Shown one piece after another: positions 11,585 to 23,103 of a stretch of 64,000 nucleotides of DNA. Each line of letters begins with the position of its first letter. Within the stretch, counting starts at the first letter, position 1. Made by a program: the position numbers and the translations under genes. Source of the DNA: Pestalotiopsis fici W106-1. Its lineage: Eukaryota; Ascomycota; Sordariomycetes; Amphisphaeriales; Sporocadaceae. The notes below the pieces were generated by a model that did no database searches, was not told where the DNA came from, and saw only the letters and a program-made list of their open reading frames with translations. Location of the stretch: NCBI RefSeq assembly GCF_000516985.1, contig NW_006917099.1, forward strand, positions 1,504,685 through 1,568,684, read 5' to 3'.

Positions 11585-13613
11585 ATGTCTTGGGGAATGG
11601 GCATGGACTCTAACTGGTCTCGTGTAACTGTTGTACAAAGTCCTTTCGCAAATTGTCCGACAACGACGATGGGACAACTCCAGGCTTGGGTCAGCGATCT
11701 CAACCTCAGAGACCCTTTGGTCGCCGCCTCTCTTCTGATTTTATCACTATCTATTACTGCCACTATATGGAAGAGTTACGATAGCCTGTCATCTTTCCCT
11801 GGACCTCGTCTCGCAGCATGGAGCCGCATATACTCGGTCTGGATAGTGCTCACAGGTCGTGAACATGAGTGGCTATTACAAGCACACGACAAGTATGGTA
11901 TGATTAATGCGCTAGCTAAAAGATGGTTTTGAACCCGAATCTCAATTATTTCATGGCTAGGTCCTCTCGTGCGGTGGCAACCCAACCTGCTGCTCATCAA
12001 TGATCCAACCATGCTGCCAAAGATATACCATCTACGTGCTAATAAGACCCGGCATTACAACCATTCACCGAGTGATGTCAAGGGCATGGTTGAAGAGAGC
12101 GATTGGCAAAAGCATCGGGCGAAACGACACCGGATAGACTCTGCAGTAACCAACCCCTTCAAAAGATATAAAACCACTTTAGACCTTTTGGGTTGACTCT
12201 AGTGATTCTCAGTTCTCCCCAAAGGCAATCTTCGATAACGAGGAGCTCGTGGATGTCTTTGTTACAAAATGGATCGATGCATTGAGTGCTCAATTTGCCA
12301 CCAATGGCAACATCTTTGACTTTTCGGACTGGGGAAAGTATGTTCCAACACAATGCACTGCATGATTAATTCTAAACCTGGCTTACTCGGTACAAAGCTT
12401 TCTAGCCCTGGACGTCGTCACCAAGACCTTCTTTGGGCAAGAGATGGGCTTTATCGAACATGGCGACAAGAACAGTATACTGGCGGATACCCGCGCCAAC
12501 GGCCCAACGATTCATGCCTTGGCGAGGCTCCCCAGACTCAAGATGTTCCTCCTCAGGTCATTTGGCAGGTTCTTAGTACCGACAGCCGGTGACGGCTCTG
12601 GTCTCGGAAATGTCCTTTTGGTAAGACTTACTGCTTGGAGAATGTTTTCTCGCTAATATGATTCTCCAGCTTAGGGACCAGCTTTATCAAGAACGACTGA
12701 ATACAAAGGACAAGGACTTACGCATAGGTCTTGATAGGCAAGTTATGAGATATTCCAACACTGTAATTATAATTGCGTGCTGACAACTTATGATGACAGG
12801 GTACTTCTTGATAATATGCACAACGATGCGTTCAGCCATGAAGAGCTCAAAGAAGATGTTCTTTTTGTTGTGTAATACCTTCTTCCATCAGAATCTTCTC
12901 AAGATATATACTCATAAATCCACACTATTAGTCTTGGCGCAAGCGACACCACTGGCCATGGTATCCGTTGTCTCATCCGCAATCTACTACAGCATCCGCC
13001 TTGTCTTGCTCGGCTCCGCCGGGAGATTGACGATACGGTCAGGAGAAACGGCGGCATCGACCAGATCCGATTTGCACACATCAACTCCCAGATGCCGTAT
13101 CTGTCGGCCTGCATCCGCGAGTCGCTTCGCCACGATCCGCCCATTGTGAGTTTCCTGCCACGCTGGGTCGACGGCCCAGATGGTGTCGAACTGTGTGGCC
13201 GGTTCGTACCTCCCGGCGTGGAGGTGGCCTGCTCGCCATATGTACTCAGTCGCAACCGCGACCTCTACGGGCCCGATGTGCACTCGTTTCGTCCCGAACG
13301 TTACAGCGAAGCTTCGGAGGAGTGGGTAGCCAAGGCTGCGCGGTACGATTTCGTATTTGGTTATGGGCCTCGGCACTGCATTGGTCAGCGCTTGAGCCAC
13401 TTTCTTACGTGCAAAGCCATTGTGCAGGTGAGAAGTCCTACGAAAAGTCTTGCCCCGTACCATGCTCGACTGACAATTGACACCTTGAGTTAGCTCTTTC
13501 ATCACTTTGATGTGGATTTGATCGATCCCGGTTCTGGAAAAGCATTCCTGAATTGGAACTATTCTGGTCTCAGGCTTCGACTTTCACGCCGGGCAAACGA
13601 TGGTGCTATTTAA
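11585..13613 (+). CDS. Cytochrome P450 monooxygenase
   Basis: Eight exons can be joined in frame into a full-length microsomal P450. Landmarks in order: an N-terminal membrane helix (VAASLLILSLSITATIW), the proline hinge SFPGPRLAAW, the I-helix GASDTT, the K-helix ExxR as ESLR, the PERF-type FRPERYSEA, and the heme loop FGYGPRHCIGQ with the Cys ligand. Start at 11585 gives a 28-residue lead; a second ATG at 11669 would place the helix nearer the end and is equally possible. One intron (12738-12799) needs a GC donor (AG|GCAAGT) to keep frame. The others are GT-AG. No stop or frameshift remains, so I consider it functional. It hydroxylates or oxidises a cluster intermediate; the substrate is not visible. 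Layout resembles P450s of multifunctional fungal clusters. Confidence 0.88.
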
Positions 13614-15134
13614 TAGTACCTAGATAGGTTCGTGGTCGATGTTGTCCAGGTCTAATGTCTCTGAAAGCAAACCTCATAGTGGTTGAGAGCAATGTATTTT
13701 CCCTGCGCACTATTTCTCTCCAAAAGTGTGGATTTCGGGACCATGTCTTCTCGTCAATGATGATCATTTGCACATCAGGATGCTATACTTGGCAGAAGAT
13801 TGAGGCAGCCGAGGTACAAGGACGATTCATTGGATTGAATTGTACGGTCGTGGACGGCGATGCGTCGGCAGTTCTTATTTCGCATAATCAAGTCCACATA
13901 TCTACCATTCGAAGCCAACGCCCTACGTGACTAGCTCTTTACGCAAAGCGACCATTGAACTACATCAGCAAGACTCTCCCAACCAAACGGCCAGCTTGAA
14001 ATAGCAGTCTTTCCGTCCTTGGATGCTACCTCGTCGGCTGCTCCCGCGTTGAGCACTTAAGCTTGGGGACCGCTTGAAATGAGGGTAAGCAAGGTGCTTT
14101 GAAATCAGATCGTGTGACGGGTAAACAGTCCTTGACCTTGTTAATGATAACCATTATTACTTTGCTGTCCGATATGACATGTGACTGTTTGCATTACCAG
14201 CATATACGGCCATAGGCACTAGAGAACTCGGCATCCCGACGGCTGGGAATCCCCGGTGTTGTATGTCCTTATCCATCTTTTTGTCGTTACGAGGCCTTGT
14301 TAGTATTGAAGACACATTGCGACGCCCATTACCATTAGCGACATGAAGGCCAAGGCACGTTATGCAGCACACGTGACCTGGTGGGCATCCTACGACTCCT
14401 CCAATGGCCAAAACTCGGAAGCTCGCTGGCTCTCATCTCAATAACATACAGTCTGGGCCTCTAAGGTTGGAGAAGCCTTTCCATGGGGGCGTCCACCTCA
14501 TCGAGAATCTCATCTGTTTCCCCCCACCAACATCTACCAATCTTTCTGCCTTCTTCTGAAATGCCAAGAGTGTTGCTCCGCTAAAATGCGCAGCGTTATA
14601 GATGGAAAGCTAACCCCACTCTCTAGCCCGGTAAAGGAGCTACACGTTATGGTAGCATGCCACAGGCTGCCGAGAAAACCGTCCATTTTTGTCAGGTAGA
14701 CATATCCTGTGACCGCCGGATCAGTACTCAGGTTGATGACGACTGGGAAATCCCCGGTGTTGTATTATTTTGTCTTTTTGGTCAAAAACTTAGTTTTTTT
14801 TTTTTTTTACCCTGTGCGCATGTCCTAGCAGTGTGGCAGGATTGATTTAAATGCGCGCAAAGGGTAAACGTGAACAAGAAGCTGAAAAAGAAGTCTGACC
14901 GATGCTGACCAGTTACAGGGGAGGGTGAGACGCATCTTGCCACTTCCAGAGTAGTGATATGCGGTGTGGTTACTTCGGAGCGACAAACAGTCATCATAGT
15001 CCTACAAAAGCAACTCCTTCCCTCTTCCACAAGTTGGAGTTGTTTACTTACTAAACTCAACATCTCTCGGCCTGTTCCCATAATCAATTCGATCCTTCTC
15101 GTCGTTTTGCGTTGATACATTGTTTTAATGAAAG
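13614..15134. other. 1.5-kb gap without a supported gene
   Basis: Only short frames occur, none with a recognisable domain. A 26-base sequence (around GGGAA(A)TCCCCGGTGTTGTAT) occurs at about 14243-14262 and again at 14743-14763. A run of T lies at 14791-14808. The right end is the HET gene promoter. Confidence 0.5.
14239..14765 (+). repeat. Short direct repeat pair, 500 bases apart
   Basis: GACGGCTGGGAATCCCCGGTG at 14239 onward recurs as GACGACTGGGAAATCCCCGG at 14738 onward. Both are followed by TGTTGTAT and a T-rich stretch. The copies differ by one substitution and one inserted A. Origin unknown; perhaps a remnant of a local duplication or element ends. Confidence 0.45.
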
Positions 15135-17175
15135 ATGTCTCAAGTCTGCAGCGTTTGTTACGGCATATTGGAAAAACTCTTCGATGACGAAACTTATTCC
15201 GACGTGACCTGGGATGAGCGCGGCATGTATAGGGTGACGAAGTTTGGCGTGACCAAACCCAGCCAAAACGAGGGTGCACAAGAGCTGGTCAATTGTTTAA
15301 CCCTATTCGAGTCGTGTAACTTGTGCCGATTATTCAAAGCTTCGGGCATGCCTGGGCGTTGGACGCATGATGACGCAAAGAATTTCGAGCCTCACATCAG
15401 AATCGCCCCGGATGCGCAGCTTCCTGGGAACAAGGGAATTGGCTTGATCAGCCTGGGAGGTTATAGTGGCGCTGGAATTCATCTCGTGGCCGACGCCTGT
15501 GAGTCGTGGCAGCTAAATATGGGCAACAAGCTCTCACTGACCCTTATGCGTTTTAGCAAGTCAAGCATATGGCCGGGGCGATGTTAGTGGAACTTTTCTA
15601 CACAATACAGGAACACCCGAGTCGTTCGTGAAGTGCAGAGAATGGTTCACAAGATGTCAGAAGCAACATTCGCAGTGCGAATACACGATGGCGGGCGACA
15701 TGATTGGTCTTGAACATCCATTGCCGACGAGGATTCTAGAGATTGATACAGAAAATGACTGTTTGAGACTTGTGGAGACCCGAGGGACGATGGGACGCTG
15801 GGCCGCATTGAGCTATTGCTGGGGCGGCGACGTGCCCTTGAAAACGACTAGAGAGAACTTAGGTCAGCGCCTTGCGGGTATTCAGATGTCGGATCTACCC
15901 AAAACGTTCTTTGACGCCGTGAAGGTTACCCGCGAACTTGGGTTACACCACATCTGGATCGACAGTCTTTGCATTCTGCAAGGCGATGTTCAGGACTGGA
16001 AGTCGGAAGCCGGTAAGATGGGTGCGGTCTATGAGTTTGCCGAGATTGTCTTGGTTGCCGCAGCCGCCGAGAATTCTGTGGCAGGATTATTCATGGATGT
16101 AAACACCGATGAGTATCGCGAGCCCGACACCGAGGAGTATCGCGAGCCCGAGCTAACATGGGCGGAACTGCCATATATCAAGGGAGGCGTTGAGGCGGGA
16201 AGCATCTGGGGAGTTGCAAATGCACACAGGTCGACCTCGATGGAACTGTTTGCGCCTCTGAAAACTCGCGCCTGGACAATCCAAGAGAGGTGCTTGGCGC
16301 GCCGAAGCATTTACTTCGCAAAAGATGGCATCTGGTGGTGTTGTCGCCAGTATGAAAGTACTTGCTGGCGCCATGACGCCAAATCATTCGTTGATCATCA
16401 AGTCCAATGGCGAGAAACTGGAGACTGGTCGCTACTTCTCAAACATTTCCAGTCTGGTAGGCTAACGGTTCTCACGGACAACCTACCGGCCTTGGAAGGA
16501 ATCGCTAGCCGAGCTGCTGCCAATCGGGGAGACAAGTATTATCACGGTTGCTGGACCGGAGACATGCCTGATCAGCTTCTGTGGTGTGGCCCGGTAGAGC
16601 GGCCGGCGGAATTGGCGGATAGGCCGACCTGGTCTTGGGCATCCACTTACGGTCGTAGACGGTTTTATATTTACGACGAATCTGGCGCTGAAGAGCCTCG
16701 TGGTGTTTATTGCCAATCATTCGATCCAGGTACGGACGGAGAGCTCAAGGTACGGCTATGCCCGATACTCACCAATATTGACGCCATCCAAACCCCGCTG
16801 GACGACGACACATTACGACGGAATTTGCACCTACACATAGGCATAAACCATGTAGCTGCATTCTTGTGTTCCTCCTTGACAAATATGCTAATGATTAAGG
16901 TTGATGGTCAAATAGTTGGTGGAGCAGTAGTTGATGACATGGTTTGGTACCTCAACCAAGTCAAAACCGGCAATGCCTTGGCTGGCTGCGTGCTTCTCCG
17001 AGCAGAAAAGTACGGGCAGGATGATTCATCTTGCGACTCTCCAAACAGGTATTTCGGGCTTCTCTTGGTTCGAAAATCTGGAGATCCAGACACTTATTCC
17101 CGAGCGGGACTCATGATGCTTCACAGCACTTCATGTGTCGAAAAGGCCATTAGAAAGGACTTTGTATTGATATAG
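15135..17175 (+). CDS. HET (heterokaryon incompatibility) domain protein
   Basis: Two exons (15135-15498, 15557-17175) join in frame to 660 residues. The HET domain follows an N-terminal region of about 200 residues. Its conserved blocks are WAALSYCWGG, then HHIWIDSLCILQGD with DWKSEAGKMGAVYEFAEIVLVAAA, and the later TRAWTIQERCLARRSIYF. HET proteins trigger programmed cell death on contact between incompatible fungal cells. The HET domain is TIR-like. The splice is decided by frame: the nearer acceptor at 15610 would create a stop, while TTTTAG at 15556 gives a clean join. An eight-residue unit (DEYREPDT / EEYREPEL) is duplicated in tandem inside the domain at 16108-16155. It sits between the intact and the decayed parts of the biosynthetic region. 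Confidence 0.93.
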
Positions 17176-17453
17176 TTGGGACTGGGTGATCGAGATGAGA
17201 CCAGAGATTTGGAAGCGATGATTACCTAGTACTCAAGAATCATGTGTCTCGGCCGCAGCAGCGGGCCCTAGGGACATGGAATGATTGGCAGCAGCCTAGT
17301 AAACGAGCTCATGTCATGTCATATGGAGGAGTTATCAATAGACTTTCAATCTGACAGACATATTCCTTCGAAAAATAAAACACATCAACTCCGGAGCCAG
17401 AAATATGTTCCTTGAACGGTCCTTGACATTGCCAATCAAGAAAATAGACCTAG
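17176..17453. other. Short intergenic stretch
   Basis: Between the convergent HET gene and the broken transporter. Nothing recognised. Confidence 0.4.
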
Positions 17454-18949
17454 TCAATTTGTATCATGGATGGCAACGCCCCAGATGGTCCCTAAGGATC
17501 GAACAAATGACCACGTTCCAGTGCTTGTTGCGACTTGACTTTCTGGAAGTGCAGCCTGGACAGCATGTAGCATAGTCGAGATGATGGCACCGCCCCCAAT
17601 CCCAGCAAAGATTTGGTAAAAGATCCATTCAGCCTTGGACGAGTTTTGGTCCAGAGTTCAGCTAAGGCCCATGACGAGGGGCATTAAGCCAGTGGCCACG
17701 ATATGGGTAGGCTTGTACCGTCCAGTCTTTGTTACAATTACACCACCAACTGCTGCGAAAAGCGGGAAAAAGATGGCACGAGGTAGCGTATTGACTCCCG
17801 CAATCGCTGCTGAGTTTCCCAGCACCGCTTGCAAGTAAATTGGATAAAAGAAGTTGATCCAGAACGCGAGAAGCATGCTCATGAATGAGATGAAGAAAGC
17901 CGCAGCGGAAGTTTGATTCTTGAAATGGAGGGGTGGCATTACTGGATACTTGCACCATGGTGACATTTCCCAGAGAAAGGCAATGATAAGCCCGATGAGT
18001 CCGGTGACAAGAGGTGCCAGAACGTTGCCCTGCTGCCATGTATAACGCGTGCCACCATACGTCAGAGCCCAGAGGATAGCGAATGTCGATGCGATCAGGA
18101 TCAAATTTCCAACGACATCGACACGTTTAATCCTTTCCCACGTCGAGAGATCCTTCTTCCATTGAACCTGGAGAAATAAAACGAGCAGGATCAAGGCTAA
18201 AGCTCCAAAAGGAAGGTTGATGTAGAATACCTTCCAAGACCATGAGTTGGGCCCGACGCGACAAGGGGGGCAAGACATGACTTACCCATCTCCAGGTGAC
18301 GCGATCCGTCAAGATACCGCCGACAAATGGGCCTATGGTAGCGCCCAGGCTGACGAAGAGAAAGAGCAAGCCAATAAAGTTTCCGCGCTCGCGCATGGGA
18401 ACAAGATCGCAGATGATCATGTCAATGAGCATGTTGATACCCCCAGCTCCGATACCTTGGACAGCTCGCGACCAGATGAGCATGCTCATTGAGGTCGAGC
18501 CGCCACAAAGGCCGCTCCCCAAGAGAAATATGACCGTGGCTCCAATCATGACATAGCGACGACCCCATAAATCTGCCAGTTGGCCATACAGCGGTTGCAA
18601 TGCAGCACTCAAGTCATTGTTAGTTTATATCCTTGGCATTGGGATAAAAGGCCTACCTAGTCAGAAAGTAAACATTCACCACCCAAACGTAATCATCGCC
18701 ACCTTGCAAGGAGGCAACGATGCTCGGAAGGGCCGTGGCAACGATTGATCCGTCTAGGGCCGACACAAGGCCTGTACAGCACAGGCCTAGGAAAGCGAGC
18801 CAGAAGCTTGGGGGGTAGCGTGTCATGGCTGGCTTCGATGCAGGAACCTTCGGAGAGCCCTCAACAAGTACACTATGAGGGGTATGCCCTGTGGTAGCTG
18901 CGTCGCCAGCAAGCGAGTCCAGCTGTATCTGCTCATCCCCGAGAGACAT
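17454..18949 (-). pseudogene. DHA2-type MFS drug/toxin exporter, internal stop and lost C-terminus
   Basis: The gene begins at 18949 and follows the 14-helix DHA2 pattern: SALDGSIVATALPSI in helix 1, GQLADLWGRRYVM (loop 2-3 motif), WSRAVQGIGAGGINML (motif B/C region), and WRWVFYINLPFGALAL after the second intron. Both introns (after VYFLT and after VTWRW) are GT-AG. At 17660-17658 an in-frame TGA follows PLVMGLS. The same frame then continues with clearly homologous sequence (QIFAGIGGGAIISTML, HAVQAALPESQVAT, WSFVRSLGTIWGVAI) before it ends at 17454. At that point roughly the last 60-80 residues of a normal DHA2 protein are missing. A shortened membrane protein could be made, but the intact function is unlikely. 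It would have exported the cluster product. Confidence 0.82.
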
Positions 18950-19155
18950 TGTACGTGCAAAACGTTGCGTTGGGAGGGAAATGAAGTGGTAACGTTATGG
19001 TCTGGAGAAGGTGAGATCTGCAGAAATGTCCGTCCGTTTGTTGTTTCCCATGCCTTGAAGCCTTGCTGGGATGTGCAGGATTTCAAATTGGAGAAATGAG
19101 CATCTTCGACAGCCTAATATCGCATTTGTGTTGCATAGCAGACTGATTCAAGGAG

Positions 19156-20473
19156 TCATAGCATTGTTTGTTGGTGAGAGCTCCGAATCACGTGAATCGG
19201 AGGGCCAACAATTCGGACATCGGAGATGACAAAGGAGCTGATCCGGCCCCCAAAGCGAGTCCGATATGCACCCAGACCGGTGAATATATCCAGAGTTCGG
19301 CGCATTTCGGGGAGAGCTTTTGGCGCAACCTGTATCAGTGTCGCCTTGTCAACATCTGCCCGTGTCCGTAGCTTCTGAGCAATATCAGAGGCCATGTCTC
19401 CATACATGACGGCCCTAACAGCCAGAGTCGAGCGGCGGGTGTTGAGCGTCCAGGTCAGATCACGCGTGCTGACGTCGTAGTGCTGGCCGAGGAACTCCGC
19501 ATATCTGTGCAGACACGCTCGCAATGCCGTCTCGGAGGCAGCTGAGAAGTGCACAGGGGCAAAGCAGGGAAGCGAGGCATCTGTAGCAGGACTACAGGGC
19601 GCAGGTTCATAGGCCTTGTTGATACCGTTGGTGTTGGCGCCCCCGAAGCCAAGGCTGTTTATGCTGGCTCGTGGGACTTCGCCAGGGGCCAAAGCCGGCC
19701 GATTTCGGGGTTGAGCCGATCGAAGAGCCGATCAAGGGGCACAATACGGTGTTGAAGGCTCAGACTCGCCTTAGACAATGCCGCCAGGCCAGCAGTGCCT
19801 TCGGCATGGCCAATGACCATCTTGATGGACCCGACATATAGGTCCCCGCCACCAGGGCTACCTGGGTTCCGTCTCCGGATCGCGATACCTGGACAGCCTG
19901 GCGCACAGCCACGGGACTAGACGAGCAGGCTGTATCGATTGTCATTGCGGGACCGTGCCAGTTGAGAAAATATGATACCCGATTAGAGAGGATGGAAGCT
20001 GCCGTGCCCATCGCAAAATACTTAGTGTAGCTTTCCTGGTCGTTTCCGAGCAGGTCCTTGTAGTCCGAAGACATGAGGCCCACATACAACGCGGTTTGAG
20101 AAGCATTCAGCCGCCGGACGCTTTGGCCCGTGGCCTCAACTCCTTCGTAGACTGTCTTCAACAAGAGACGATGCTGTGGGTCGATCGATTTGGCCTCGAC
20201 GGGTTTGATGCCAAAGAATTGTGCATAAAAAAGTCGAAAATCTTCATCCAAACGTAGGAGTGCCGTACGTTTGTGATGCCATGGTGCATGTTTTCTCTTG
20301 GGATAGAGCCCATGGACAGTGAAGCTGCTGTCCGGGATAGCCGCGAGTTTACCGGTTGGATGTTTGAGCAACTCCCATAGCTTTGCCGTCTCAGTTACTC
20401 GTCAGGAAAGCGACATTGCACTGCCAATGACGGCGATGAGCGCGTTAGAGCTCTGTCCTTGTTGTGGTGTCAT
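19156..20473 (-). pseudogene. Relic of a highly reducing-type polyketide synthase (KS, start of AT)
   Basis: A start at 20473 gives 23 residues and then an in-frame TGA (20404-20402), inside the first strand of the KS domain. The same frame resumes with typical KS sequence: FFGIKPVEAKSIDPQHRLLL, ILSNRVSYFLNWHGP, and the active-site TIDTACSSS with the Cys intact. After VALVAG the frame breaks near 19840. In the next frame the KS C-terminal part continues: the second catalytic His in [11 protein letters not shown], then [15 protein letters not shown], and the KS-AT linker. The segment that carries the first catalytic His (EAHGTGT region) is absent, so about 130 residues were deleted out of frame. 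The relic stops just inside the AT (DIFTGLGAY) with no GHSxG. Residue pattern is HR-PKS or PKS-NRPS-like. No functional enzyme is possible. Confidence 0.9.
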
Positions 20474-21413
20474 GGTGCTTGTAGATTGAAAAATCAGTTC
20501 AAGCGTCGACGCTCATTTCTCAAGCACAGAGCTATACAGTGACTGGCTGACAGGGTCAGCTAGTACAGTGATACAGCCCCTTTTTCAGTTTGGTCTTGTT
20601 CTAAAAGTCGCAGGTCCAGCACGACTCAGAGCACCCTCAGATTCCCGTCTATTCGGCATGCTGCTGGATTTTAATTTCATGGGCCCTCGTGTCAGCCACC
20701 CGTATTACAATGAACAGGGAAACAATTGCGAATCGCTGGGTCTGAGGGGGAAAGTATCATCAATGTCGTGCGTCGGCATCGATCAATGGGAATGATATAA
20801 TTGAACGGATCAGATCATTCCGCAGCTGTGAGCTTACCCGGCTTACATTACGCCGCAGTCGATGCGTTATGCTGCCAAGGATGCGTCCTAGGATGCTTTT
20901 TACGCCTCCTGTTGATTGTTTGTGTTGGATGGCTGGTGTGTGATAGCACGCCATGGGACAGCTCACCAAGGAACCCCACATTGTTGGTTGCCTTTATGCG
21001 AGGTGTTCGATAGTGGGCGCGTGACAAGGGTAGCCGTTGTAAGTGGCGCATACCTAGGTAGCCATTATGTGCCCTGTCTTGCTACAAGTGTTTTCAAGTT
21101 TAGCGAACCCCAATTGCGCCGTGGGCTCTTGCCCCAGCGCAGCATTAGTAAGGTAAACAGACGGCAAGGTGACTGCTGAGCAGCACCCCATATACCCTTG
21201 TGCGAACATGCCATACTTTATCAATGGAAATGATTGTAAAATCATGTGAGTTCCTCTGTAAAGAAAACAAAATTTGAATGAGATATTTCGGCTCCGGTAG
21301 AACGTGAGACGACATTCAACACCAGCACAGGGCTTGGTCTTCCGACTTGGCACAATTTGTTGTACCTCCCCCACCCTTCGCGTTCCACTCTGCGGAATGG
21401 CGCTGTTGAAATA
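20474..21413. promoter_or_regulatory. Divergent region between PKS relic and regulator gene
   Basis: 0.94 kb without a supported gene. It would have been the shared promoter of the polyketide synthase and its regulator. Several short frames exist but have no recognisable content. Confidence 0.4.
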
Positions 21414-23103
21414 ATGGGTGGCCAGAATCACGCCGCCCCAACCCAAACCCAAACCCGACGATACCAATCATCCTCGGCGCCATCCGTCAACTACTCTCGC
21501 CGCTATGCCTGCGATCGGTGCCGGGGCCATAAGCTTCGATGCGTCCGCGATCATCTCACCACCGAGGGCGCCTGCCAGCGCTGTCGAAAGGCGCGAGAAA
21601 AGTGCACCATTGGCGGGAGCACACGTTCCCGTCCGCCCAGAGACAGCGTCTGCCGGGTAGTCTCACACAACGAGTCTTCCAGCTCTGCGAGCCCAACCCG
21701 CTCTGCACGTCTGGTCTTCCCCCAGCAAGCATGGGAGTCTGTTGAATATGGAGATGGGCAAAATCAATTGCGAGACGATAACGACATCAACTGGCTCGAT
21801 ACGCTTGATGCCACATACAGCAACATTGCGTGTGAACTCGACCCGGAGACTCTCGGCGGTGGAGCAATTGGGGGACAAGATTATGGGGACGTTGGAAGCG
21901 CCATGCTTACCACGACCCAAAAAACTAGCGCCGGGGCTTACGCCTTCACATCAGCTCCGGAGCACTTCGAGTTCAGCCCTGTTGTTAACATCTCTGGGGA
22001 TCGTGAAGCACTCACCCTGCAATCAAGCCAGCAGCATCGCAAAGATACTCCTTCAAATAGCAACGATGCCTCGTCCTCAACTCCATCCACGTGTGCCCAC
22101 GAACCTCCAGTGGCACTAAATGCTGCCCATAGGTTAACTCCGCAAGGCTCCTCCAATTCTGGACCTTCAAACCAAACGAGTGCCACGGATGAGTCCGTTG
22201 CACCAAATGCTGAGCTCAAGGATGCGGCCATTCACGAGCTCTCCGAGCTCAGCACGAGCTTGATGAAAGACCTGCACAGAGTAGTTAGCTGCAAGTTAGC
22301 AAGCTCGTTCATTTTGACCTGTTCTGATAAGAGGCCTGCCGAGTACTTGTTCAAGACGCTAGATGGGTCAACCAGTCAGGAAAATGCCATCGGACGGATG
22401 CTCCAGGGTTCGGAAAAGTTTCTCGAGATTATCCAGTCATTTAATCAATTGTCACACTCCCCGGATTCGCTTCCTGACAATGCAATGATCGACCAAACAC
22501 TGAACTTACATGACCATGAAGAAGGCCCAGACAGCTCTGAAAGAGCTGATCATGCACAACTGGAAAGGAGATGGAAAATGCTCCAATCATGTCTGGAGCG
22601 CCAGAGCCCAATACCAACTGCACTCACTTCAGGGATTTTCAATCTTTCCTGGAAACCGGACATGACCTCAAAACTAGCCGTCTTGACTTGTTACACGTGC
22701 CTTCTCCGAATATACGAGACTGTGTTCTCCGTGATTCATCACACACTGGAGTTTTCTCCCGCTCTGGCCGCGACCATCAAGCTGCCTCCGACAGTTCCAG
22801 GCTTGGAAATAAATGGTTTCGTTATACACAGGCACCGGAGTCTACAAATCAAGGTGCTGATCCAGATAAGTACCTATATGCTCGACTCTGTCGAAAAGTC
22901 CATGCATTGCATGCTCTCAGACTCAATTTTCCAAGCCTTGCTAAAAACCGTATTGCAACAAGAGGGCTTGGAGTGTTCGCCAGGAAATGAGACTGGTTAG
23001 TTCTACCCTCAATCCTATCGAATCCATTTCCAAATACATCTTGTATCAAGGCATGGGATTTGTGCGCCGCCTGATAGAACGGGTGGACAAATGTTTGAAA
23101 TGA
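21414..23103 (+). CDS. Zn2Cys6 transcription factor, AflR-like
   Basis: Exon 21414-22995 joins through a 55-base GT-AG intron (donor GTTAGT) to a last exon 23051-23103, giving 544 residues. The zinc cluster near residue 33 reads CDRCRGHKLRCVRD, then CQRCRKAREKC: six Cys in the CX2CX6CX10CX2CX6C style. The rest is Ser-rich with an AflR-type C-terminal region (LAVLTCYTCLLRIYETVFS, VLIQISTYMLDSVEKSMHCM). The short last exon adds MGFVRRLIERVDKCLK and a stop. It is supported because a second copy at 27056 keeps the same frame, with mostly silent differences. The gene is divergent from the PKS relic, the usual place for a pathway regulator. It seems intact, so it may still act on the five intact genes to the left. 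Confidence 0.9.

Noticed and set aside
12987..13505. 172-codon open frame on the minus strand
   Set aside because: It is the antisense of the P450's conserved exons, which carry ExxR and the heme-binding motif in the plus strand.
22571..22990. 139-codon plus-strand frame in another phase
   Set aside because: Shadow of the regulator's coding sequence, which has a zinc cluster and a continuous frame from 21414.
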